Positions 17,471 to 27,616 are shown, counted from the stretch's first letter. The stretch is 64,000 nucleotides of DNA from an uncultured Roseibium sp. (GCF_947496995.1 NZ_CANMFD010000003.1:248001-312000); one strand, 5' to 3'. Notes: generated by a model from the letters alone, not told the origin. Made by a program: numbers and translations.

Positions 17471-18412
17471 ATGGAGATGCGCGCAATGTTCGCCGACTAC
17501 TCATGGACAGAACTCGGGTCCATTTTCGCCATGCAGGGTTTTGCCGGACTGATCCTGTTTTCCGTGTTCGTCCTGATGGCCCTCGGCCTTGCGATCATTT
17601 TCGGCCAGATGGGCGTCATCAACATGGCCCATGGCGAGTTCATGATCCTCGGCGCCTATGTCACCTACCTGTGCTCGAACTTCGTCGAAGCGTTTGTTCC
17701 CGCGCTGTTCGGCGTCTATTTCTTCTTCGCCATGATCCTGGCCTTTTTCGTCGCCGGAGCGCTGGGAGCGCTGGTGGAGTGGTCGCTGATCCGGCATCTC
17801 TATCGAAGGCCGCTCGACACGCTGCTGGCCACCTGGGGCCTCAGCCTCATCCTGCAGCAGGCCTACCGGTCGATTTTCGGCGCCCGCGAGGTCGGCGTGA
17901 CCCTTCCCGACTGGCTGCTCGGTTCCGTGCCCCTCACCGACATCATCGAAATTCCGATCAACGGCATCTTCGTGATGGTGCTGACGCTGGTGATCGCGAT
18001 CAGCGTCTATTTCCTGATGTTCCGCTCACGCACAGGCATGCAGTCCCGGGCAGTGGTGCAGAACCGGGTGATGGCCGGTGCCGTCGGCATCAACACGGAG
18101 AAGGTCGACCGCATGACCTTCGCACTCGGCTGCGGCATTGCCGGCGTCGCCGGCAGCGCCTTCACCATGATCGGCTCCACCGGACCGACCGCCGGCCAGC
18201 TCTATATCGTCGACACGTTCCTGATCGTCGTCTTCGGCGGCGCGGCCAGCCTGCTCGGCACCATCGCCTCCTCCTTTGCCATCAGCCAGGCCCAGTCGAC
18301 CATGGAGTTCTTCCTGTCCGGCTCGATGGCCAAGGTACTCACGCTCCTGACCGTGGTCGGCATCCTGATGCTGCGCCCGGAAGGTCTTTTCTCCGCCAAG
18401 ATCCGTCGCTGA
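17471..18412 (+). CDS. urtB: Amide/urea ABC permease (UrtB/FmdE type)
   Basis: This 313-residue inner-membrane protein is of the LivH class, with about 8 helices. It shows GLAIIFGQMGVINMAHGEFMI near the N-terminus and AVVQNRVMAGAVGINTEKVD, the cytoplasmic coupling loop typical of UrtB. Three in-frame ATG codons (17471, 17477, 17486) could start it. It lies 10 bp before urtC, and the pair forms the transmembrane channel. Confidence 0.9.
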   Translation: MEMRAMFADYSWTELGSIFAMQGFAGLILFSVFVLMALGLAIIFGQMGVINMAHGEFMILGAYVTYLCSNFVEAFVPALFGVYFFFAMILAFFVAGALGALVEWSLIRHLYRRPLDTLLATWGLSLILQQAYRSIFGAREVGVTLPDWLLGSVPLTDIIEIPINGIFVMVLTLVIAISVYFLMFRSRTGMQSRAVVQNRVMAGAVGINTEKVDRMTFALGCGIAGVAGSAFTMIGSTGPTAGQLYIVDTFLIVVFGGAASLLGTIASSFAISQAQSTMEFFLSGSMAKVLTLLTVVGILMLRPEGLFSAKIRR

Positions 18413-18422
18413 GGAGGTTCCC

Positions 18423-19592
18423 ATGATCAACCTGAAATCCTTCATGGCGCGGCAGGACATCCTCGCCCTTATTATCCTGGCCGCGTTGCTCTTCGTCGTC
18501 ATGCCGATGTCCATGGATATTTTCCGGCTCAACCTGATCGGCAAATACCTGACCTACGCCTTCGTCGCCATAGGCCTGGTGCTGTGCTGGGGCAAGGGCG
18601 GCATCCTCAGCCTTGGCCAGGGCGTCTTCTTCGGCCTCGGCGGTTACTGCATGGCCATGTATCTGAAACTGGAGTCCTCCACTCCGGAGGCGACCGCCAT
18701 CCAGTCGACACCCGGCATTCCGGACTTCATGGACTGGAACCAGATCACGGAGCTGCCCTGGTTCTGGGAACCCTTCAACAGCCTGACCTTCACCCTTGTG
18801 GCGATCCTCGTCGTCCCGGCTCTGTTTGCCTTCATCATCGGCGCGGCGATGTTCAAGCGCCGGGTGGGCGGCGTCTATTTCGCCATCATCACCCAGGCAA
18901 TCGCGGCCATCCTGACGATCCTGATCATCGGCCAGCAGGGCTACACCGGCGGGGTCAACGGCATCACCGATCTGAGGACCCTGAAAGGCTGGGACATCCG
19001 GTCCGATGACGCCAAGTACTTCCTCTATTTTCTCAACGGCGCACTGCTGCTCGGCGTCCTGGTGCTGTGCCAGTTCGTGCTGAAAAGTAAACTCGGCCGG
19101 CTTCTGGTTGCCCTGCGCGACAAGGAGGACCGGGTCCGCTTCTCCGGTTACGACGTGGCCAACTTCAAGATCTTCGTGTTCTGCTTCGCCGCCGTCCTGT
19201 CGGCCATCGGCGGGGCGATGTTCACCCTGCAGGTCGGCTTCATGTCGCCCTCCTTCGTCGGCATCGTCCCCTCCATCGAGATGGTGATCTTCTGCGCGGT
19301 CGGCGGCCGCCTGTCGATCTTCGGGGCGGTCTACGGAACCCTGCTGGTCAACTGGGCCAAGACGACCTTTTCCGAGACCTTCCCTGAACTCTGGCTCTTC
19401 GGCCTCGGCGCACTGTTCATCGCCGTGGTGCTGGTGTTCCCGAACGGACTGTCCGGTCTCTATCGCAGCTATCTGGCACCGCATGTGGACCGCTGGATCT
19501 TCCGCAAACCTCCGGAAGGAGGCTCCACCGGAACGGGTGCCATCGACACACCGGCGTTCGAACCAGACCCCGCCGCCAGGCCCGCAGAGTAG
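18423..19592 (+). CDS. urtC: Amide/urea ABC permease (UrtC/FmdF type)
   Basis: This 389-residue LivM-class permease has a GAGGAGG site before its ATG. It contains LCWGKGGILSLGQGVFFGLGGY, the hallmark of UrtC, and VALRDKEDRVRFSGYDVANFK as coupling loop. The long insertion after the third helix (about residues 80-115, with PDFMDWNQITELPWFWEP) is typical of UrtC and absent from ordinary LivM. The C-terminal 35 residues are Pro/Gly-rich and cytoplasmic. Partner of urtB. Confidence 0.92.
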   Translation: MINLKSFMARQDILALIILAALLFVVMPMSMDIFRLNLIGKYLTYAFVAIGLVLCWGKGGILSLGQGVFFGLGGYCMAMYLKLESSTPEATAIQSTPGIPDFMDWNQITELPWFWEPFNSLTFTLVAILVVPALFAFIIGAAMFKRRVGGVYFAIITQAIAAILTILIIGQQGYTGGVNGITDLRTLKGWDIRSDDAKYFLYFLNGALLLGVLVLCQFVLKSKLGRLLVALRDKEDRVRFSGYDVANFKIFVFCFAAVLSAIGGAMFTLQVGFMSPSFVGIVPSIEMVIFCAVGGRLSIFGAVYGTLLVNWAKTTFSETFPELWLFGLGALFIAVVLVFPNGLSGLYRSYLAPHVDRWIFRKPPEGGSTGTGAIDTPAFEPDPAARPAE

Positions 19593-19604
19593 GAGCGCAT
19601 ACCG

Positions 19605-20360
<756 letters not shown>

Positions 20361-20369
20361 GGGGCAATC

Positions 20370-21059
20370 ATGCTGAATGTTGCACATTACCACGTCGCCT
20401 ACGGCCAGAGCGAAGTCCTGCACGGCCTGGATTTCACGGTCGCACCGGGCGAGATCATCGCCATCATGGGCCGCAACGGCATGGGCAAGACCACGCTCAT
20501 GAAATCGCTGATGGGTATCATCCCGACCAGCAACGGCAACGCCGCCGTCGACGGCATCGACATCACCACGCTCAAGAGCTACGAGCGCGTCGCCAGGGGC
20601 ATCGCCTATGTGCCCCAGGGCCGGATGATCTTCCCGACCATGACGGTCGAGGAAAATATCGAGACCGGCCTCACCATAAGCGGGCGAAGCAAGGTGCCGG
20701 GAGACATCTACGAGCTGTTTCCCGTCCTGCTGGACATGAAGTCCCGGCGCGGCGGCAACCTTTCCGGCGGGCAGCAACAGCAGCTCGCCATCGCCCGGGC
20801 GCTCGCCACCAATCCCAAGGTCCTGCTTCTGGATGAGCCGACGGAAGGTATCCAGCCGTCGATCATCCGCGAAATGGCACGGGTGCTGAAACGCATCCGC
20901 GATGAGCACGGGCTGTCCATCGTCGTGTCCGAACAGGTCCTGTCCTTCGCGCTCGATGTCGCCGACCGCGTCCTTGTCCTGGAGAACGGCAGGCTCGTCC
21001 ACGACGAGCCACGTGCCGATCTCGACGAGGCGAAGGTCTCCGCCTTCCTGTCCGTCTGA
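20370..21059 (+). CDS. urtE: Amide/urea ABC ATP-binding protein (UrtE, LivF class)
   Basis: This 229-residue ATPase has Walker A GRNGMGKTTL (about 34-43), Q-loop YVPQGRMIFP, signature LSGGQQQQLAIARAL and Walker B VLLLDEPTEGIQP, which match UrtE closely. It is the last transporter gene; formamidase follows after 62 bp with its own ribosome-binding site. Confidence 0.92.
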   Translation: MLNVAHYHVAYGQSEVLHGLDFTVAPGEIIAIMGRNGMGKTTLMKSLMGIIPTSNGNAAVDGIDITTLKSYERVARGIAYVPQGRMIFPTMTVEENIETGLTISGRSKVPGDIYELFPVLLDMKSRRGGNLSGGQQQQLAIARALATNPKVLLLDEPTEGIQPSIIREMARVLKRIRDEHGLSIVVSEQVLSFALDVADRVLVLENGRLVHDEPRADLDEAKVSAFLSV

Positions 21060-21121
21060 TCCGGATCTTTCAAAGCTCAACCGCGCTCAGGAAAACGGCG
21101 CACTTTCAAGAGGAGAACCCC

Positions 21122-22351
21122 ATGGCTGATACGCTGATCTCGGTAGACTTGAGCGAGTCTCCGCATACCAACGAGAAGATCCACAACCGCTGGCACCCCG
21201 ACATTCCGATGGCGGTCTGGGTGGAACCGGGCGACGACTTCAAGGTCGAGACCTACGACTGGACCGGCGGTCAGATCAAGAACGACGACGATGCCGCCGA
21301 CGTGCGCGACGTGGAACTGGAACAGGTGCACTACCTGTCCGGCCCGATCGGCGTGAAGGGAGCCGAACCGGGTGACCTTCTTGTCGTCGACATTCTCGAC
21401 ATCGGCGCCAAGGAAGAAATGCTCTGGGGCTTTAACGGCTTCTTCTCCAAGCAGAATGGCGGCGGTTTCCTGACCGAACACTTCCCGGAAGCGCAGAAGT
21501 CGATCTGGGACATCGAGGGCATGTTCACCCGTTCGCGTCACGTTCCGGGCGTCAACTACGCCGGGCTGATCCACCCCGGCCTGATCGGCTGCCTGCCGGA
21601 CCGCAAGATGCTCGACACCTGGAACGAGCGTGAGACGTCTCTCTTCAACACCGATCCGGACCGCGTTCCGGCCCTTGCCGCCCTGCCCAACACCCAGTCG
21701 GCGCATATGGGCCAGATGAAAGGCGAGGCTAGAGACAAGGCCGCCGCGGAAGGCGCCCGCACCGTGCCCCCGCGCGAGCACGGCGGCAACTGCGACATCA
21801 AGGATCTGTCCCGCGGTTCGAAGATCTACTTCCCGGTCTATGTGGACGGGGCCGGTCTCTCCATGGGCGACCTGCATTTCAGCCAGGGCGACGGCGAGAT
21901 CACCTTCTGCGGCGCCATCGAGATGGCCGGCTGGCTGCACATCCGCGTGTCACTGATCAAGGACGGCATCGCCAAATACGGCGTCAAGAACCCGATCTTC
22001 AAGCCCTCCCCGATCACGCCGAAATACGATGATTACCTGATCTTCGAGGGGATTTCGGTAGACGAGGCCGGCACCCAGCATTACCTGGACGTCCACATCG
22101 CCTATCGCATGGCCTGTCTCAACGCCATCGAGTACATGAAGAAGTTCGGCTACACCGGCGCCCAGGCCTACGCCATTCTCGGCACCGCCCCGGTGCAGGG
22201 ACATATCTCCGGTGTGGTCGATATTCCCAACGCCTGTGCCACCTTGTGGCTGCCGACCGACATCTTCGAATTCGACATGATGCCGGGCTCGGACGGGCCG
22301 ATAAAGCATCTCGACGGGTCCATCGACGTGCCGCTGGCACCGGATCTTTAA
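21122..22351 (+). CDS. fmdA: Formamidase (acetamidase/formamidase family)
   Basis: This 409-residue protein has the length of FmdA and the family's conserved blocks: GVKGAEPGDLLVVDILDIG (about 76-94), FHVPGV-like HVPGVNYAGLIHPGL, PPREHGGNCDIKDLSRGS and GDLHFSQGDGEITFCGAIE. The enzyme hydrolyses formamide, and more slowly acetamide, to the carboxylic acid and ammonium in the cytoplasm. AGAGGAGA precedes the ATG. Position behind the amide importer and before an FmdB zinc ribbon matches the fmd loci of methylotrophs and many alphaproteobacteria. It supplies nitrogen. Confidence 0.94.
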   Translation: MADTLISVDLSESPHTNEKIHNRWHPDIPMAVWVEPGDDFKVETYDWTGGQIKNDDDAADVRDVELEQVHYLSGPIGVKGAEPGDLLVVDILDIGAKEEMLWGFNGFFSKQNGGGFLTEHFPEAQKSIWDIEGMFTRSRHVPGVNYAGLIHPGLIGCLPDRKMLDTWNERETSLFNTDPDRVPALAALPNTQSAHMGQMKGEARDKAAAEGARTVPPREHGGNCDIKDLSRGSKIYFPVYVDGAGLSMGDLHFSQGDGEITFCGAIEMAGWLHIRVSLIKDGIAKYGVKNPIFKPSPITPKYDDYLIFEGISVDEAGTQHYLDVHIAYRMACLNAIEYMKKFGYTGAQAYAILGTAPVQGHISGVVDIPNACATLWLPTDIFEFDMMPGSDGPIKHLDGSIDVPLAPDL

Positions 22352-22360
22352 GGAGCGCCC

Positions 22361-22735
22361 ATGCCGGTCTATGACTATCTCTGCGCTTCCTGCGGACCGA
22401 TCACCGCCCAGCGACCGATGTCCGCGCACGCAGATCCGATCGACTGTCCGGCGTGCAGGCAGGAGGCCCCGAGGGCCCTCCTGCGGGCGCCGAACATGCC
22501 GGGTCTTTCGACAGAACAGCGCTCGGCCTTCGAGCGCAACGAAACTGCGCGCCACAACCCGGTCTTCTCGACCAGGTCCGGGCGCGAGGATCGGGCAAAG
22601 GAAGCGCGCAAGCGCCATCCGGACGGATGTTCCTGCTGTTCGGGCGGCAAGGGAAACTTCCGCTCCAGCGCGGTCTACAAGGCCGACGGCAGCAAGACCT
22701 TCCCCTCAAAACGGCCTTGGATGATCAGCCACTGA
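22361..22735 (+). CDS. fmdB: FmdB-type zinc ribbon protein
   Basis: This 124-residue protein begins MPVYDYLCASCG and has CPAC at 29-32, giving the four cysteines (CxxC...CxxC) of the FmdB zinc ribbon. A second cysteine cluster (CSCC) lies near residues 89-92. The C-terminal part is basic. The FmdB family was named as a putative regulator of formamidase; its true role is not settled. It starts 9 bp after fmdA and closes the operon. Confidence 0.88.
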   Translation: MPVYDYLCASCGPITAQRPMSAHADPIDCPACRQEAPRALLRAPNMPGLSTEQRSAFERNETARHNPVFSTRSGREDRAKEARKRHPDGCSCCSGGKGNFRSSAVYKADGSKTFPSKRPWMISH

Positions 22736-22741
22736 TCCGAA

Positions 22742-22769
22742 GACGCCCGGTTGGTCACGACCGGGCGTC
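22742..22769. terminator. Terminator-like hairpin at the end of the amide operon
   Basis: GACGCCCGGT and ACCGGGCGTC form a perfect 10-bp stem with an 8-base loop, 7 bp after the fmdB stop. A long T-run is missing, so it may also act for the convergent permease gene. Confidence 0.6.
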
Positions 22770-22838
22770 AGGCTTGTTGTGCCTCTTCCCGACCGCCTAA
22801 CTCATGCAGACGCAACCCCAACACCTTTCACCCGGCAC

Positions 22839-24089
22839 CTATTGCGAAGGTTTCAGCCCGTTCGGATTGAACGCTCCGCCGAATGGCGATGGATTGGCCT
22901 TGGCTGGCGTCTCTGTCGGAGCTGCGGCGGGCGCCTGCTCTTCCTGTGCCGGCGTCAGGCCATTGGGGCTGAACGCCCCGCCGAAAGGCGACGGGTTGGC
23001 TTTCCCGGCCGCATCGGCTGGTGAGGTCACCGGCGCAGTGGTTTTCTGCTGTTCCTGCATTTTCCGGCGCTGCTCTTCCAGAAGTTCGTGCTGACGCGCC
23101 CGCTTGTCGTCGAGGATCTGCTGCTTGCAGACCGAAGCGTCGTGCCGTGTGCCCTGCCAGGTGGCAAGGCCCGCGATACCGGCGAGGATCAGGAAAACCG
23201 TCAGCGGATGGACCAGGGTCTTCAAAACCGGATTGCCGTAGATCCGCGACCGTGTTGCGATACCCGTGCGCAGCACTTCCTTTCGGCGCGTGTGCGCTTC
23301 ATGAACGATCGCCCCGATCAGGGTAATGCCGATGATGATCACCGCGAGCGCCGACAGCGAGGGGTCGGTACCGTGCCGCACCTTGGAAGCCAGCGCCGTC
23401 GTGAAGGTGTTGCCGGACAGGATCGTAAACACGGTCGTGTTGTAGTTTTCGAACGATGCCAGGAACGTCAGGAAGGTTGCCGATCCGATAGCAGGCCCGA
23501 GGAAAGGCAGAAGAATCTTGCGAAACGCCTGACCGGGCGTTGCCCCCAGGTCAAGCGCGGCCTCGGTCAGGATCGGATCGAACCTTTGCAGCCGCGCCAG
23601 GAACACCAGCATGGCGTAGGCCGATATGAAGGTCACCTGGCCGGCCAGGGTCAGGAACATGCCGTCGAAGAAAAACGAGCCGTATTCCGCTCCGACGCTG
23701 CGGCCCAGCGCGCCCCAGAAGACGATGGTCGAGATTCCCAGAACCACGCCCGGGATCAGGATCGGCGTGATCAGCACCGTATAGAGCACCGCCCGCAGCC
23801 GGGAGCTGAGCTCCGAAAGAGCCAGTGCGCCGGCAAGACCGATGGGCACCGCGATGGCAACGACGCTGACGGCAATCACCAGGCTGTTCAGCAGACCGCT
23901 CATCAGCCGGTCGTTGGCGAAGAGAACGGCGAACCATTCGGTGGTGAAACACTCCCACGGGGTGATCCTCGGAAAAGACGAGGAATTGAACGCCGTGATC
24001 ACCATGATGATCAGCGGACCGAACAGGAAGGAAAAGAAAAGCAGCGAAAATCCCGCTGCGACGGCGCCGCCGCCCGTGCCCCGGTTCAT
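22839..24089 (-). CDS. Polyamine-type ABC permease (PotC class) with a repeat-bearing C-terminal extension
   Basis: The first 290 or so residues are a normal PotC-like permease with the EAA loop (EAALDLGATPGQAFRKILLP). The protein is 416 residues long, about 140 more than usual. The extra part has one more hydrophobic helix (about 305-325), a charged coiled-coil-like stretch rich in Gln, Glu and Arg (about 337-357), and two near-identical 20-residue units containing NPSPFGGAF (363-382 and 397-416) separated by a Pro/Ala linker. The start overlaps the stop of the upstream permease by 4 bases. The tail has no function I recognise. Confidence 0.88.
   Translation of the reverse strand: MNRGTGGGAVAAGFSLLFFSFLFGPLIIMVITAFNSSSFPRITPWECFTTEWFAVLFANDRLMSGLLNSLVIAVSVVAIAVPIGLAGALALSELSSRLRAVLYTVLITPILIPGVVLGISTIVFWGALGRSVGAEYGSFFFDGMFLTLAGQVTFISAYAMLVFLARLQRFDPILTEAALDLGATPGQAFRKILLPFLGPAIGSATFLTFLASFENYNTTVFTILSGNTFTTALASKVRHGTDPSLSALAVIIIGITLIGAIVHEAHTRRKEVLRTGIATRSRIYGNPVLKTLVHPLTVFLILAGIAGLATWQGTRHDASVCKQQILDDKRARQHELLEEQRRKMQEQQKTTAPVTSPADAAGKANPSPFGGAFSPNGLTPAQEEQAPAAAPTETPAKANPSPFGGAFNPNGLKPSQ
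22842..23003. repeat. Two-copy 60-bp repeat inside the permease tail
   Basis: Copies at 22944-23003 and 22842-22901 encode 20-residue units differing at three positions (Ser/Asn, Thr/Lys and Ala/Ser). They are separated by 42 bp coding a Pro/Ala-rich linker and end at the stop codon. They look like an in-frame segmental duplication. Confidence 0.8.
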
Positions 24090-25009
24090 CGGCCGATCTC
24101 CCCGATGGATACCTTGAAGACCCGCATCAGCATCATCACGAAGGAGATGCAGACGATAAGCAGGATGACCGCATAGGCCGAACCGCGCTGCCAGTTGGCG
24201 CTCTCGTTAAACCACTGGTAGATGAGCTGGGTGAACCAGAGACTGGACGGTCCGCCGAGGATCTGCGGGGCGGCCAGTGCGCCCGCCGTCAGCATGAACA
24301 CCATGGTCGCACCGGAGGCGATGCCCGGCTTGGCGACCGGCAGCACCACCCGCCAGTGAACCCGCCACCAGCTCGCGCCCATGTCCCGCGCCGCTTCGAT
24401 CTGGTTCCGGTCCAGAGCTTCAACAGCGTTGAAGATCGGGAACACCATCAGCAGAATGTAGGCATAGGTCAGCCCGGAATAGAGCGCCACATCCGCCCGG
24501 ATGAAATCCACCGGCTGGTCCCACAGCCCCATCGACATGCCGACGCCATTGATGAGGCCGGTGGCGCCGAACAGCACGCGGAAGGCAAAGGCGCGCAGGA
24601 TTTCATTGACCCAGAAGGGCACGATCAGGCCGATGACCATCATCCGCGCGGCAACGCCGGTGGCCGAATGGGCCAGAATGAACGCGATCGGATAGCACAG
24701 CAGGATGTCGATGCAGGTCACGAACACGGCCGCGACCAGCGTCCTGACCAGGATCCCGATATCGAGCGTGTTCACCGTGCCGTCATTGCCCTGGAAGAAA
24801 TAGGCATAATTTTCGAGCGTATAGACATCCTGCGGGCCGCCGACGTCAGAGGCGGGCAGGTTGAAGCGGAACGAATAGTCGAGCATCGCCAACTGTGGCA
24901 GGGCGATCAGGAAGATCACCCAGATCAGGACGGCGACACCGACAAAGGTGGCCGCACCGAGACCGTGCTTGCCGGCGATCTGCTTCAACGCGGTCTGAAG
25001 AGCCTGCAT
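24086..25009 (-). CDS. Polyamine-type ABC permease (PotB class)
   Basis: This 307-residue inner-membrane protein has six main helices plus a long N-terminal segment with its own helix (about 20-45). Its coupling loop, EAARDMGASWWRVHWRVVLP, is the classical EAA motif. FWVNEILRAFAFRVLFGATG is typical of PotB. It starts 2 bp after the ATPase stop and overlaps the next permease. With it, it forms the channel of a polyamine/opine-like importer. Confidence 0.9.
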   Translation of the reverse strand: MQALQTALKQIAGKHGLGAATFVGVAVLIWVIFLIALPQLAMLDYSFRFNLPASDVGGPQDVYTLENYAYFFQGNDGTVNTLDIGILVRTLVAAVFVTCIDILLCYPIAFILAHSATGVAARMMVIGLIVPFWVNEILRAFAFRVLFGATGLINGVGMSMGLWDQPVDFIRADVALYSGLTYAYILLMVFPIFNAVEALDRNQIEAARDMGASWWRVHWRVVLPVAKPGIASGATMVFMLTAGALAAPQILGGPSSLWFTQLIYQWFNESANWQRGSAYAVILLIVCISFVMMLMRVFKVSIGEIGR

Positions 25010-25011
25010 TC

Positions 25012-26100
25012 CTATGCCCCCGCCAGAACGCCGTGAGGCAGAACGATGGCCTGGTCGGGTTCGAACCCGACCGGCACGCTCGCGCCTGACAGCGTGTCGG
25101 CGGCACCACCGAGATTGACCCTGGACAGGCGCAGAGGCACGCCATTCGCTTCAAGGAACATCTGCCGGGCATTGCCCTCGAATTCTTCCTTGACCCAGTT
25201 GGCGGCCACCGCGTTCGGCAGGCCGTCGCCAAGGCTCAGTTGTTCAGGCCTGATGAACAGGAAGCAGTTGTCGCCGGACTTGTACTGACGCCCGCCGGCC
25301 GCGCGCCCCTGCAATCGGCCAAGCGGCGTTTCGATCGACACCAGCGTGCCCGACTGGGACGCCACCTTGCCTTCGATCGCGTTGGACTGGCCGACGAAGG
25401 AAGCCACAAAGGATGTCTTGGGCCGGTTATAGATCGTCTCGGGCGGATCGACCTGTTCGATGACCCCGGCATTCATCACCGCGACCCGGTCGGACATCGT
25501 CAGGGCTTCGCCCTGGTCATGGGTGATGTAGATGAACGTCAGCCCGACCTGCTGCTGGATCGTGCGCAGCTCCGTGCGCATGTGATGGCGCAGCTTCAGA
25601 TCGAGGGCCGACAGCGGCTCGTCGAGCAGGAGAATATCCGGCTCCACCGCCAGCGCGCGAGCAATCGCCACGCGTTGCCGCTGGCCACCCGACAGTTCGT
25701 GAACCTTCTTGTCGCCCACTCCGGGCAGCGCGATCATCTCCAGAAGTTCGTCCGCGCGCTTGCGGCGATCCCTCCTGCCAACGCCGCGCACTTCCAGCGG
25801 AAAGGCGATGTTGTCGGCAACGCTCATCAGCGGAAACAGGGCAAGGTTCTGGAAAATCAGCGCCGTCGGACGCTTGTTGGGGCCAATGCCCTTCATGTCC
25901 TGCCCGCCGATCAGGACCCGGCCCTCGCTCGGATCGCTGAAGCCCGAGATGCAGCGCAGCAACGTCGTCTTGCCGCACCCCGACGGACCCAGGAAGGAGA
26001 AGAACTCCCCACCCTTGATCACGAGATGAGCGTTGTCGACCGCGGTATAGGCCCCGAAGCGGATGGAAACGTGATCCAGAACAATATCTTTTGTGGCCAT
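25012..26100 (-). CDS. Polyamine-type ABC ATP-binding protein (PotA class)
   Basis: The ATG at 26100 (MATKDIVLDHV) is chosen because the family starts there; the frame is open upstream into the intergenic hairpin. The 362-residue protein has Walker A GPSGCGKTTL, signature ELSGGQRQRVAIARAL, Walker B LLLDEPLSALD and switch His in YITHDQGEA. A C-terminal TOBE-like domain follows from about 280 (FLFIRPEQL). It is second in the operon binding protein / ATPase / permease / permease. Confidence 0.92.
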   Translation of the reverse strand: MATKDIVLDHVSIRFGAYTAVDNAHLVIKGGEFFSFLGPSGCGKTTLLRCISGFSDPSEGRVLIGGQDMKGIGPNKRPTALIFQNLALFPLMSVADNIAFPLEVRGVGRRDRRKRADELLEMIALPGVGDKKVHELSGGQRQRVAIARALAVEPDILLLDEPLSALDLKLRHHMRTELRTIQQQVGLTFIYITHDQGEALTMSDRVAVMNAGVIEQVDPPETIYNRPKTSFVASFVGQSNAIEGKVASQSGTLVSIETPLGRLQGRAAGGRQYKSGDNCFLFIRPEQLSLGDGLPNAVAANWVKEEFEGNARQMFLEANGVPLRLSRVNLGGAADTLSGASVPVGFEPDQAIVLPHGVLAGA

Positions 26101-26137
26101 GACGCTCTCGGAAATACGGCTGAACGGAACGGTGAAA

Positions 26138-26186
26138 ACGGGCAGCCGAATGCCGGACGGGACTGCGCCCGGCATCCGGTGCCCGT
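26138..26186. terminator. Long hairpin after the polyamine-type binding-protein gene
   Basis: ACGGGCA-bulge-CCGAATGCCGG pairs with CCGGCATCCGG-TGCCCGT, an 18-bp stem with one bulge and one mismatch around 12 bases. It begins 14 bp past the binding-protein stop and lies before the ATPase gene. Confidence 0.65.
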
Positions 26187-26199
26187 TGATCCGTACGTG

Positions 26200-27336
26200 T
26201 TATGCGGACAGAAACTTGTTGGTGTATTCCGTCCGCTTTTCCGAGTACCAGGGTGCCTCGGCAGGCCACGCGTTCAGATTGCCCAGCGCCTCGCCCGGAT
26301 AGGCATCGGCGAAGTTCTTGGCATAGATTTCCCCGCCGAATTCCGCAGCGCCGACGACAGGCGAATTGTAGCCATGTGTCTTGATGGCCTCGCCGGCCAG
26401 CTTTGCGTCATAGGCCGCTTCGATGAATGCGTAGATCTGATCGATGTTCTTTGCGCCGGTCGGCATGGCAAGGCCGTCGACCCAGGCCATTGCGCCCTCT
26501 TTCGGTGCCCGGTACATGACCGGTTCGCCAGCCGTCTTGAGTGCCAGCGGTGGGCCGTCCCAGGTCTGGCCGACAATGACGCCTTCGTTCAGCAAGCCGT
26601 TCTTCTGGGTGTCGGCATCGTTCCAGATCAGCTTGATGTTCGGCTTCTTGGCGATGGCTGTCTCAACAAGCTTGGTCCAGACCTCGTCCATTTTCTCCGG
26701 GCTCTCATAGGCTGCCCACATGGAACCGGCATCCATCTCGCCGCGGCCTTCCAGGCCGAGGCCGAGGCCGAGCAGCATGGAGTGGCCGCGACCCATGGTC
26801 TTGCCTGCGTTGGCCTCATCCCAGACATCGTAATAGCTCGGGAATTCACCTGCCGGCACGAATGCGTCCGTCCGCCATGCAATGCCTTCCGTGCCCCAGA
26901 TATGCGGCAGCCAGAAAACGCCCTTGCCGTCGAAGTTCCAGTGGGTCTCGCCCAGCGCCATGGAAGGATTGACCTTGTCGAGGTCAACCTTGGACATGTC
27001 GAACGGCTGCAGCAGGCCCAGCTCCGCCCAGAGCAGGTTGCGGTTCACTGTCGGGGAGACGATGTCGAAACCTTCACCGCTGGTGGCCTTCAGCTTGTTG
27101 ATGATTTCCTCGTTGGAGCCGATGCCGGTGAAGTTGATCTTGATCCCGGTCTTGTCCGTGAAGCCGTTGACGAAGCTTTCCGGCAGATAGTCCGACCACA
27201 TCATGATGTTGATTTCGCCGGATGAGGCCAGCACGCTGGAACTGACGATCGCGGGCATGGACAGCCCTGCGCCGACCGCGGCCGCGCTCTTCAGAAAATC
27301 GCGCCGCGTGGTGCGTGCACCCTTTTTGAAATTCAT
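26200..27336 (-). CDS. Polyamine/opine-type periplasmic substrate-binding protein (PotD class)
   Basis: This 378-residue protein has a twin-arginine signal (TRRDFLKS followed by a hydrophobic stretch to about residue 35), so it is probably exported folded. The mature part is a type II binding fold: INIMMWSDYLPESFVNGF and GFDIVSPTVNRNLL are typical of the spermidine/putrescine cluster. It diverges from a MocR regulator gene. The ligand could be a polyamine or another amine whose amino group the nearby aminotransferase removes; that is an inference from context. Confidence 0.9.
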   Translation of the reverse strand: MNFKKGARTTRRDFLKSAAAVGAGLSMPAIVSSSVLASSGEINIMMWSDYLPESFVNGFTDKTGIKINFTGIGSNEEIINKLKATSGEGFDIVSPTVNRNLLWAELGLLQPFDMSKVDLDKVNPSMALGETHWNFDGKGVFWLPHIWGTEGIAWRTDAFVPAGEFPSYYDVWDEANAGKTMGRGHSMLLGLGLGLEGRGEMDAGSMWAAYESPEKMDEVWTKLVETAIAKKPNIKLIWNDADTQKNGLLNEGVIVGQTWDGPPLALKTAGEPVMYRAPKEGAMAWVDGLAMPTGAKNIDQIYAFIEAAYDAKLAGEAIKTHGYNSPVVGAAEFGGEIYAKNFADAYPGEALGNLNAWPAEAPWYSEKRTEYTNKFLSA

Positions 27337-27482
27337 TGTGACATCCCCTGTCTGTTGGTCTGACCAAACTGTTCACTGCTCTGGCGCGGTACAGGCCGGA
27401 TCTTTTTTTGCCCGTGACATGACTGCCCGGACCGATCCTGCGCCGCGTTGACCGGAAGAGTATTGCGGTGCAACATCCGCCA

Positions 27483-27492
27483 TTAGAGCCAG
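27483..27492. promoter_or_regulatory. Motif TTAGAGCCAG upstream of the MocR gene, shared with 30575-30584
   Basis: The same 10-mer occurs in the control region between the aminotransferase and dehydrogenase genes (30575-30584), where a relative, TAAGGGCCAGAG, follows at 30597. MocR regulators typically bind short direct repeats, so this may be their site. A small inverted repeat TTGGT-N3-ACCAA also lies at 27355-27367 near the importer start. Confidence 0.4.
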
Positions 27493-27616
27493 AGGCTGAA
27501 AACTATGGTGCCAGGGCATGCAAGAGGACTTGCTCCGCGCGGCATTACCACCAAAACTGTCCTCGCGAAATCAGATGGACACCGGCGGCGTCCTCTTCGC
27601 CATTGCGGAAATTCAA

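Noticed and set aside
25240..27225. 661-codon plus-strand frame opposite potA/potD-type genes
   Set aside because: Antisense to two clear genes and crosses their intergenic hairpin; no recognisable product.
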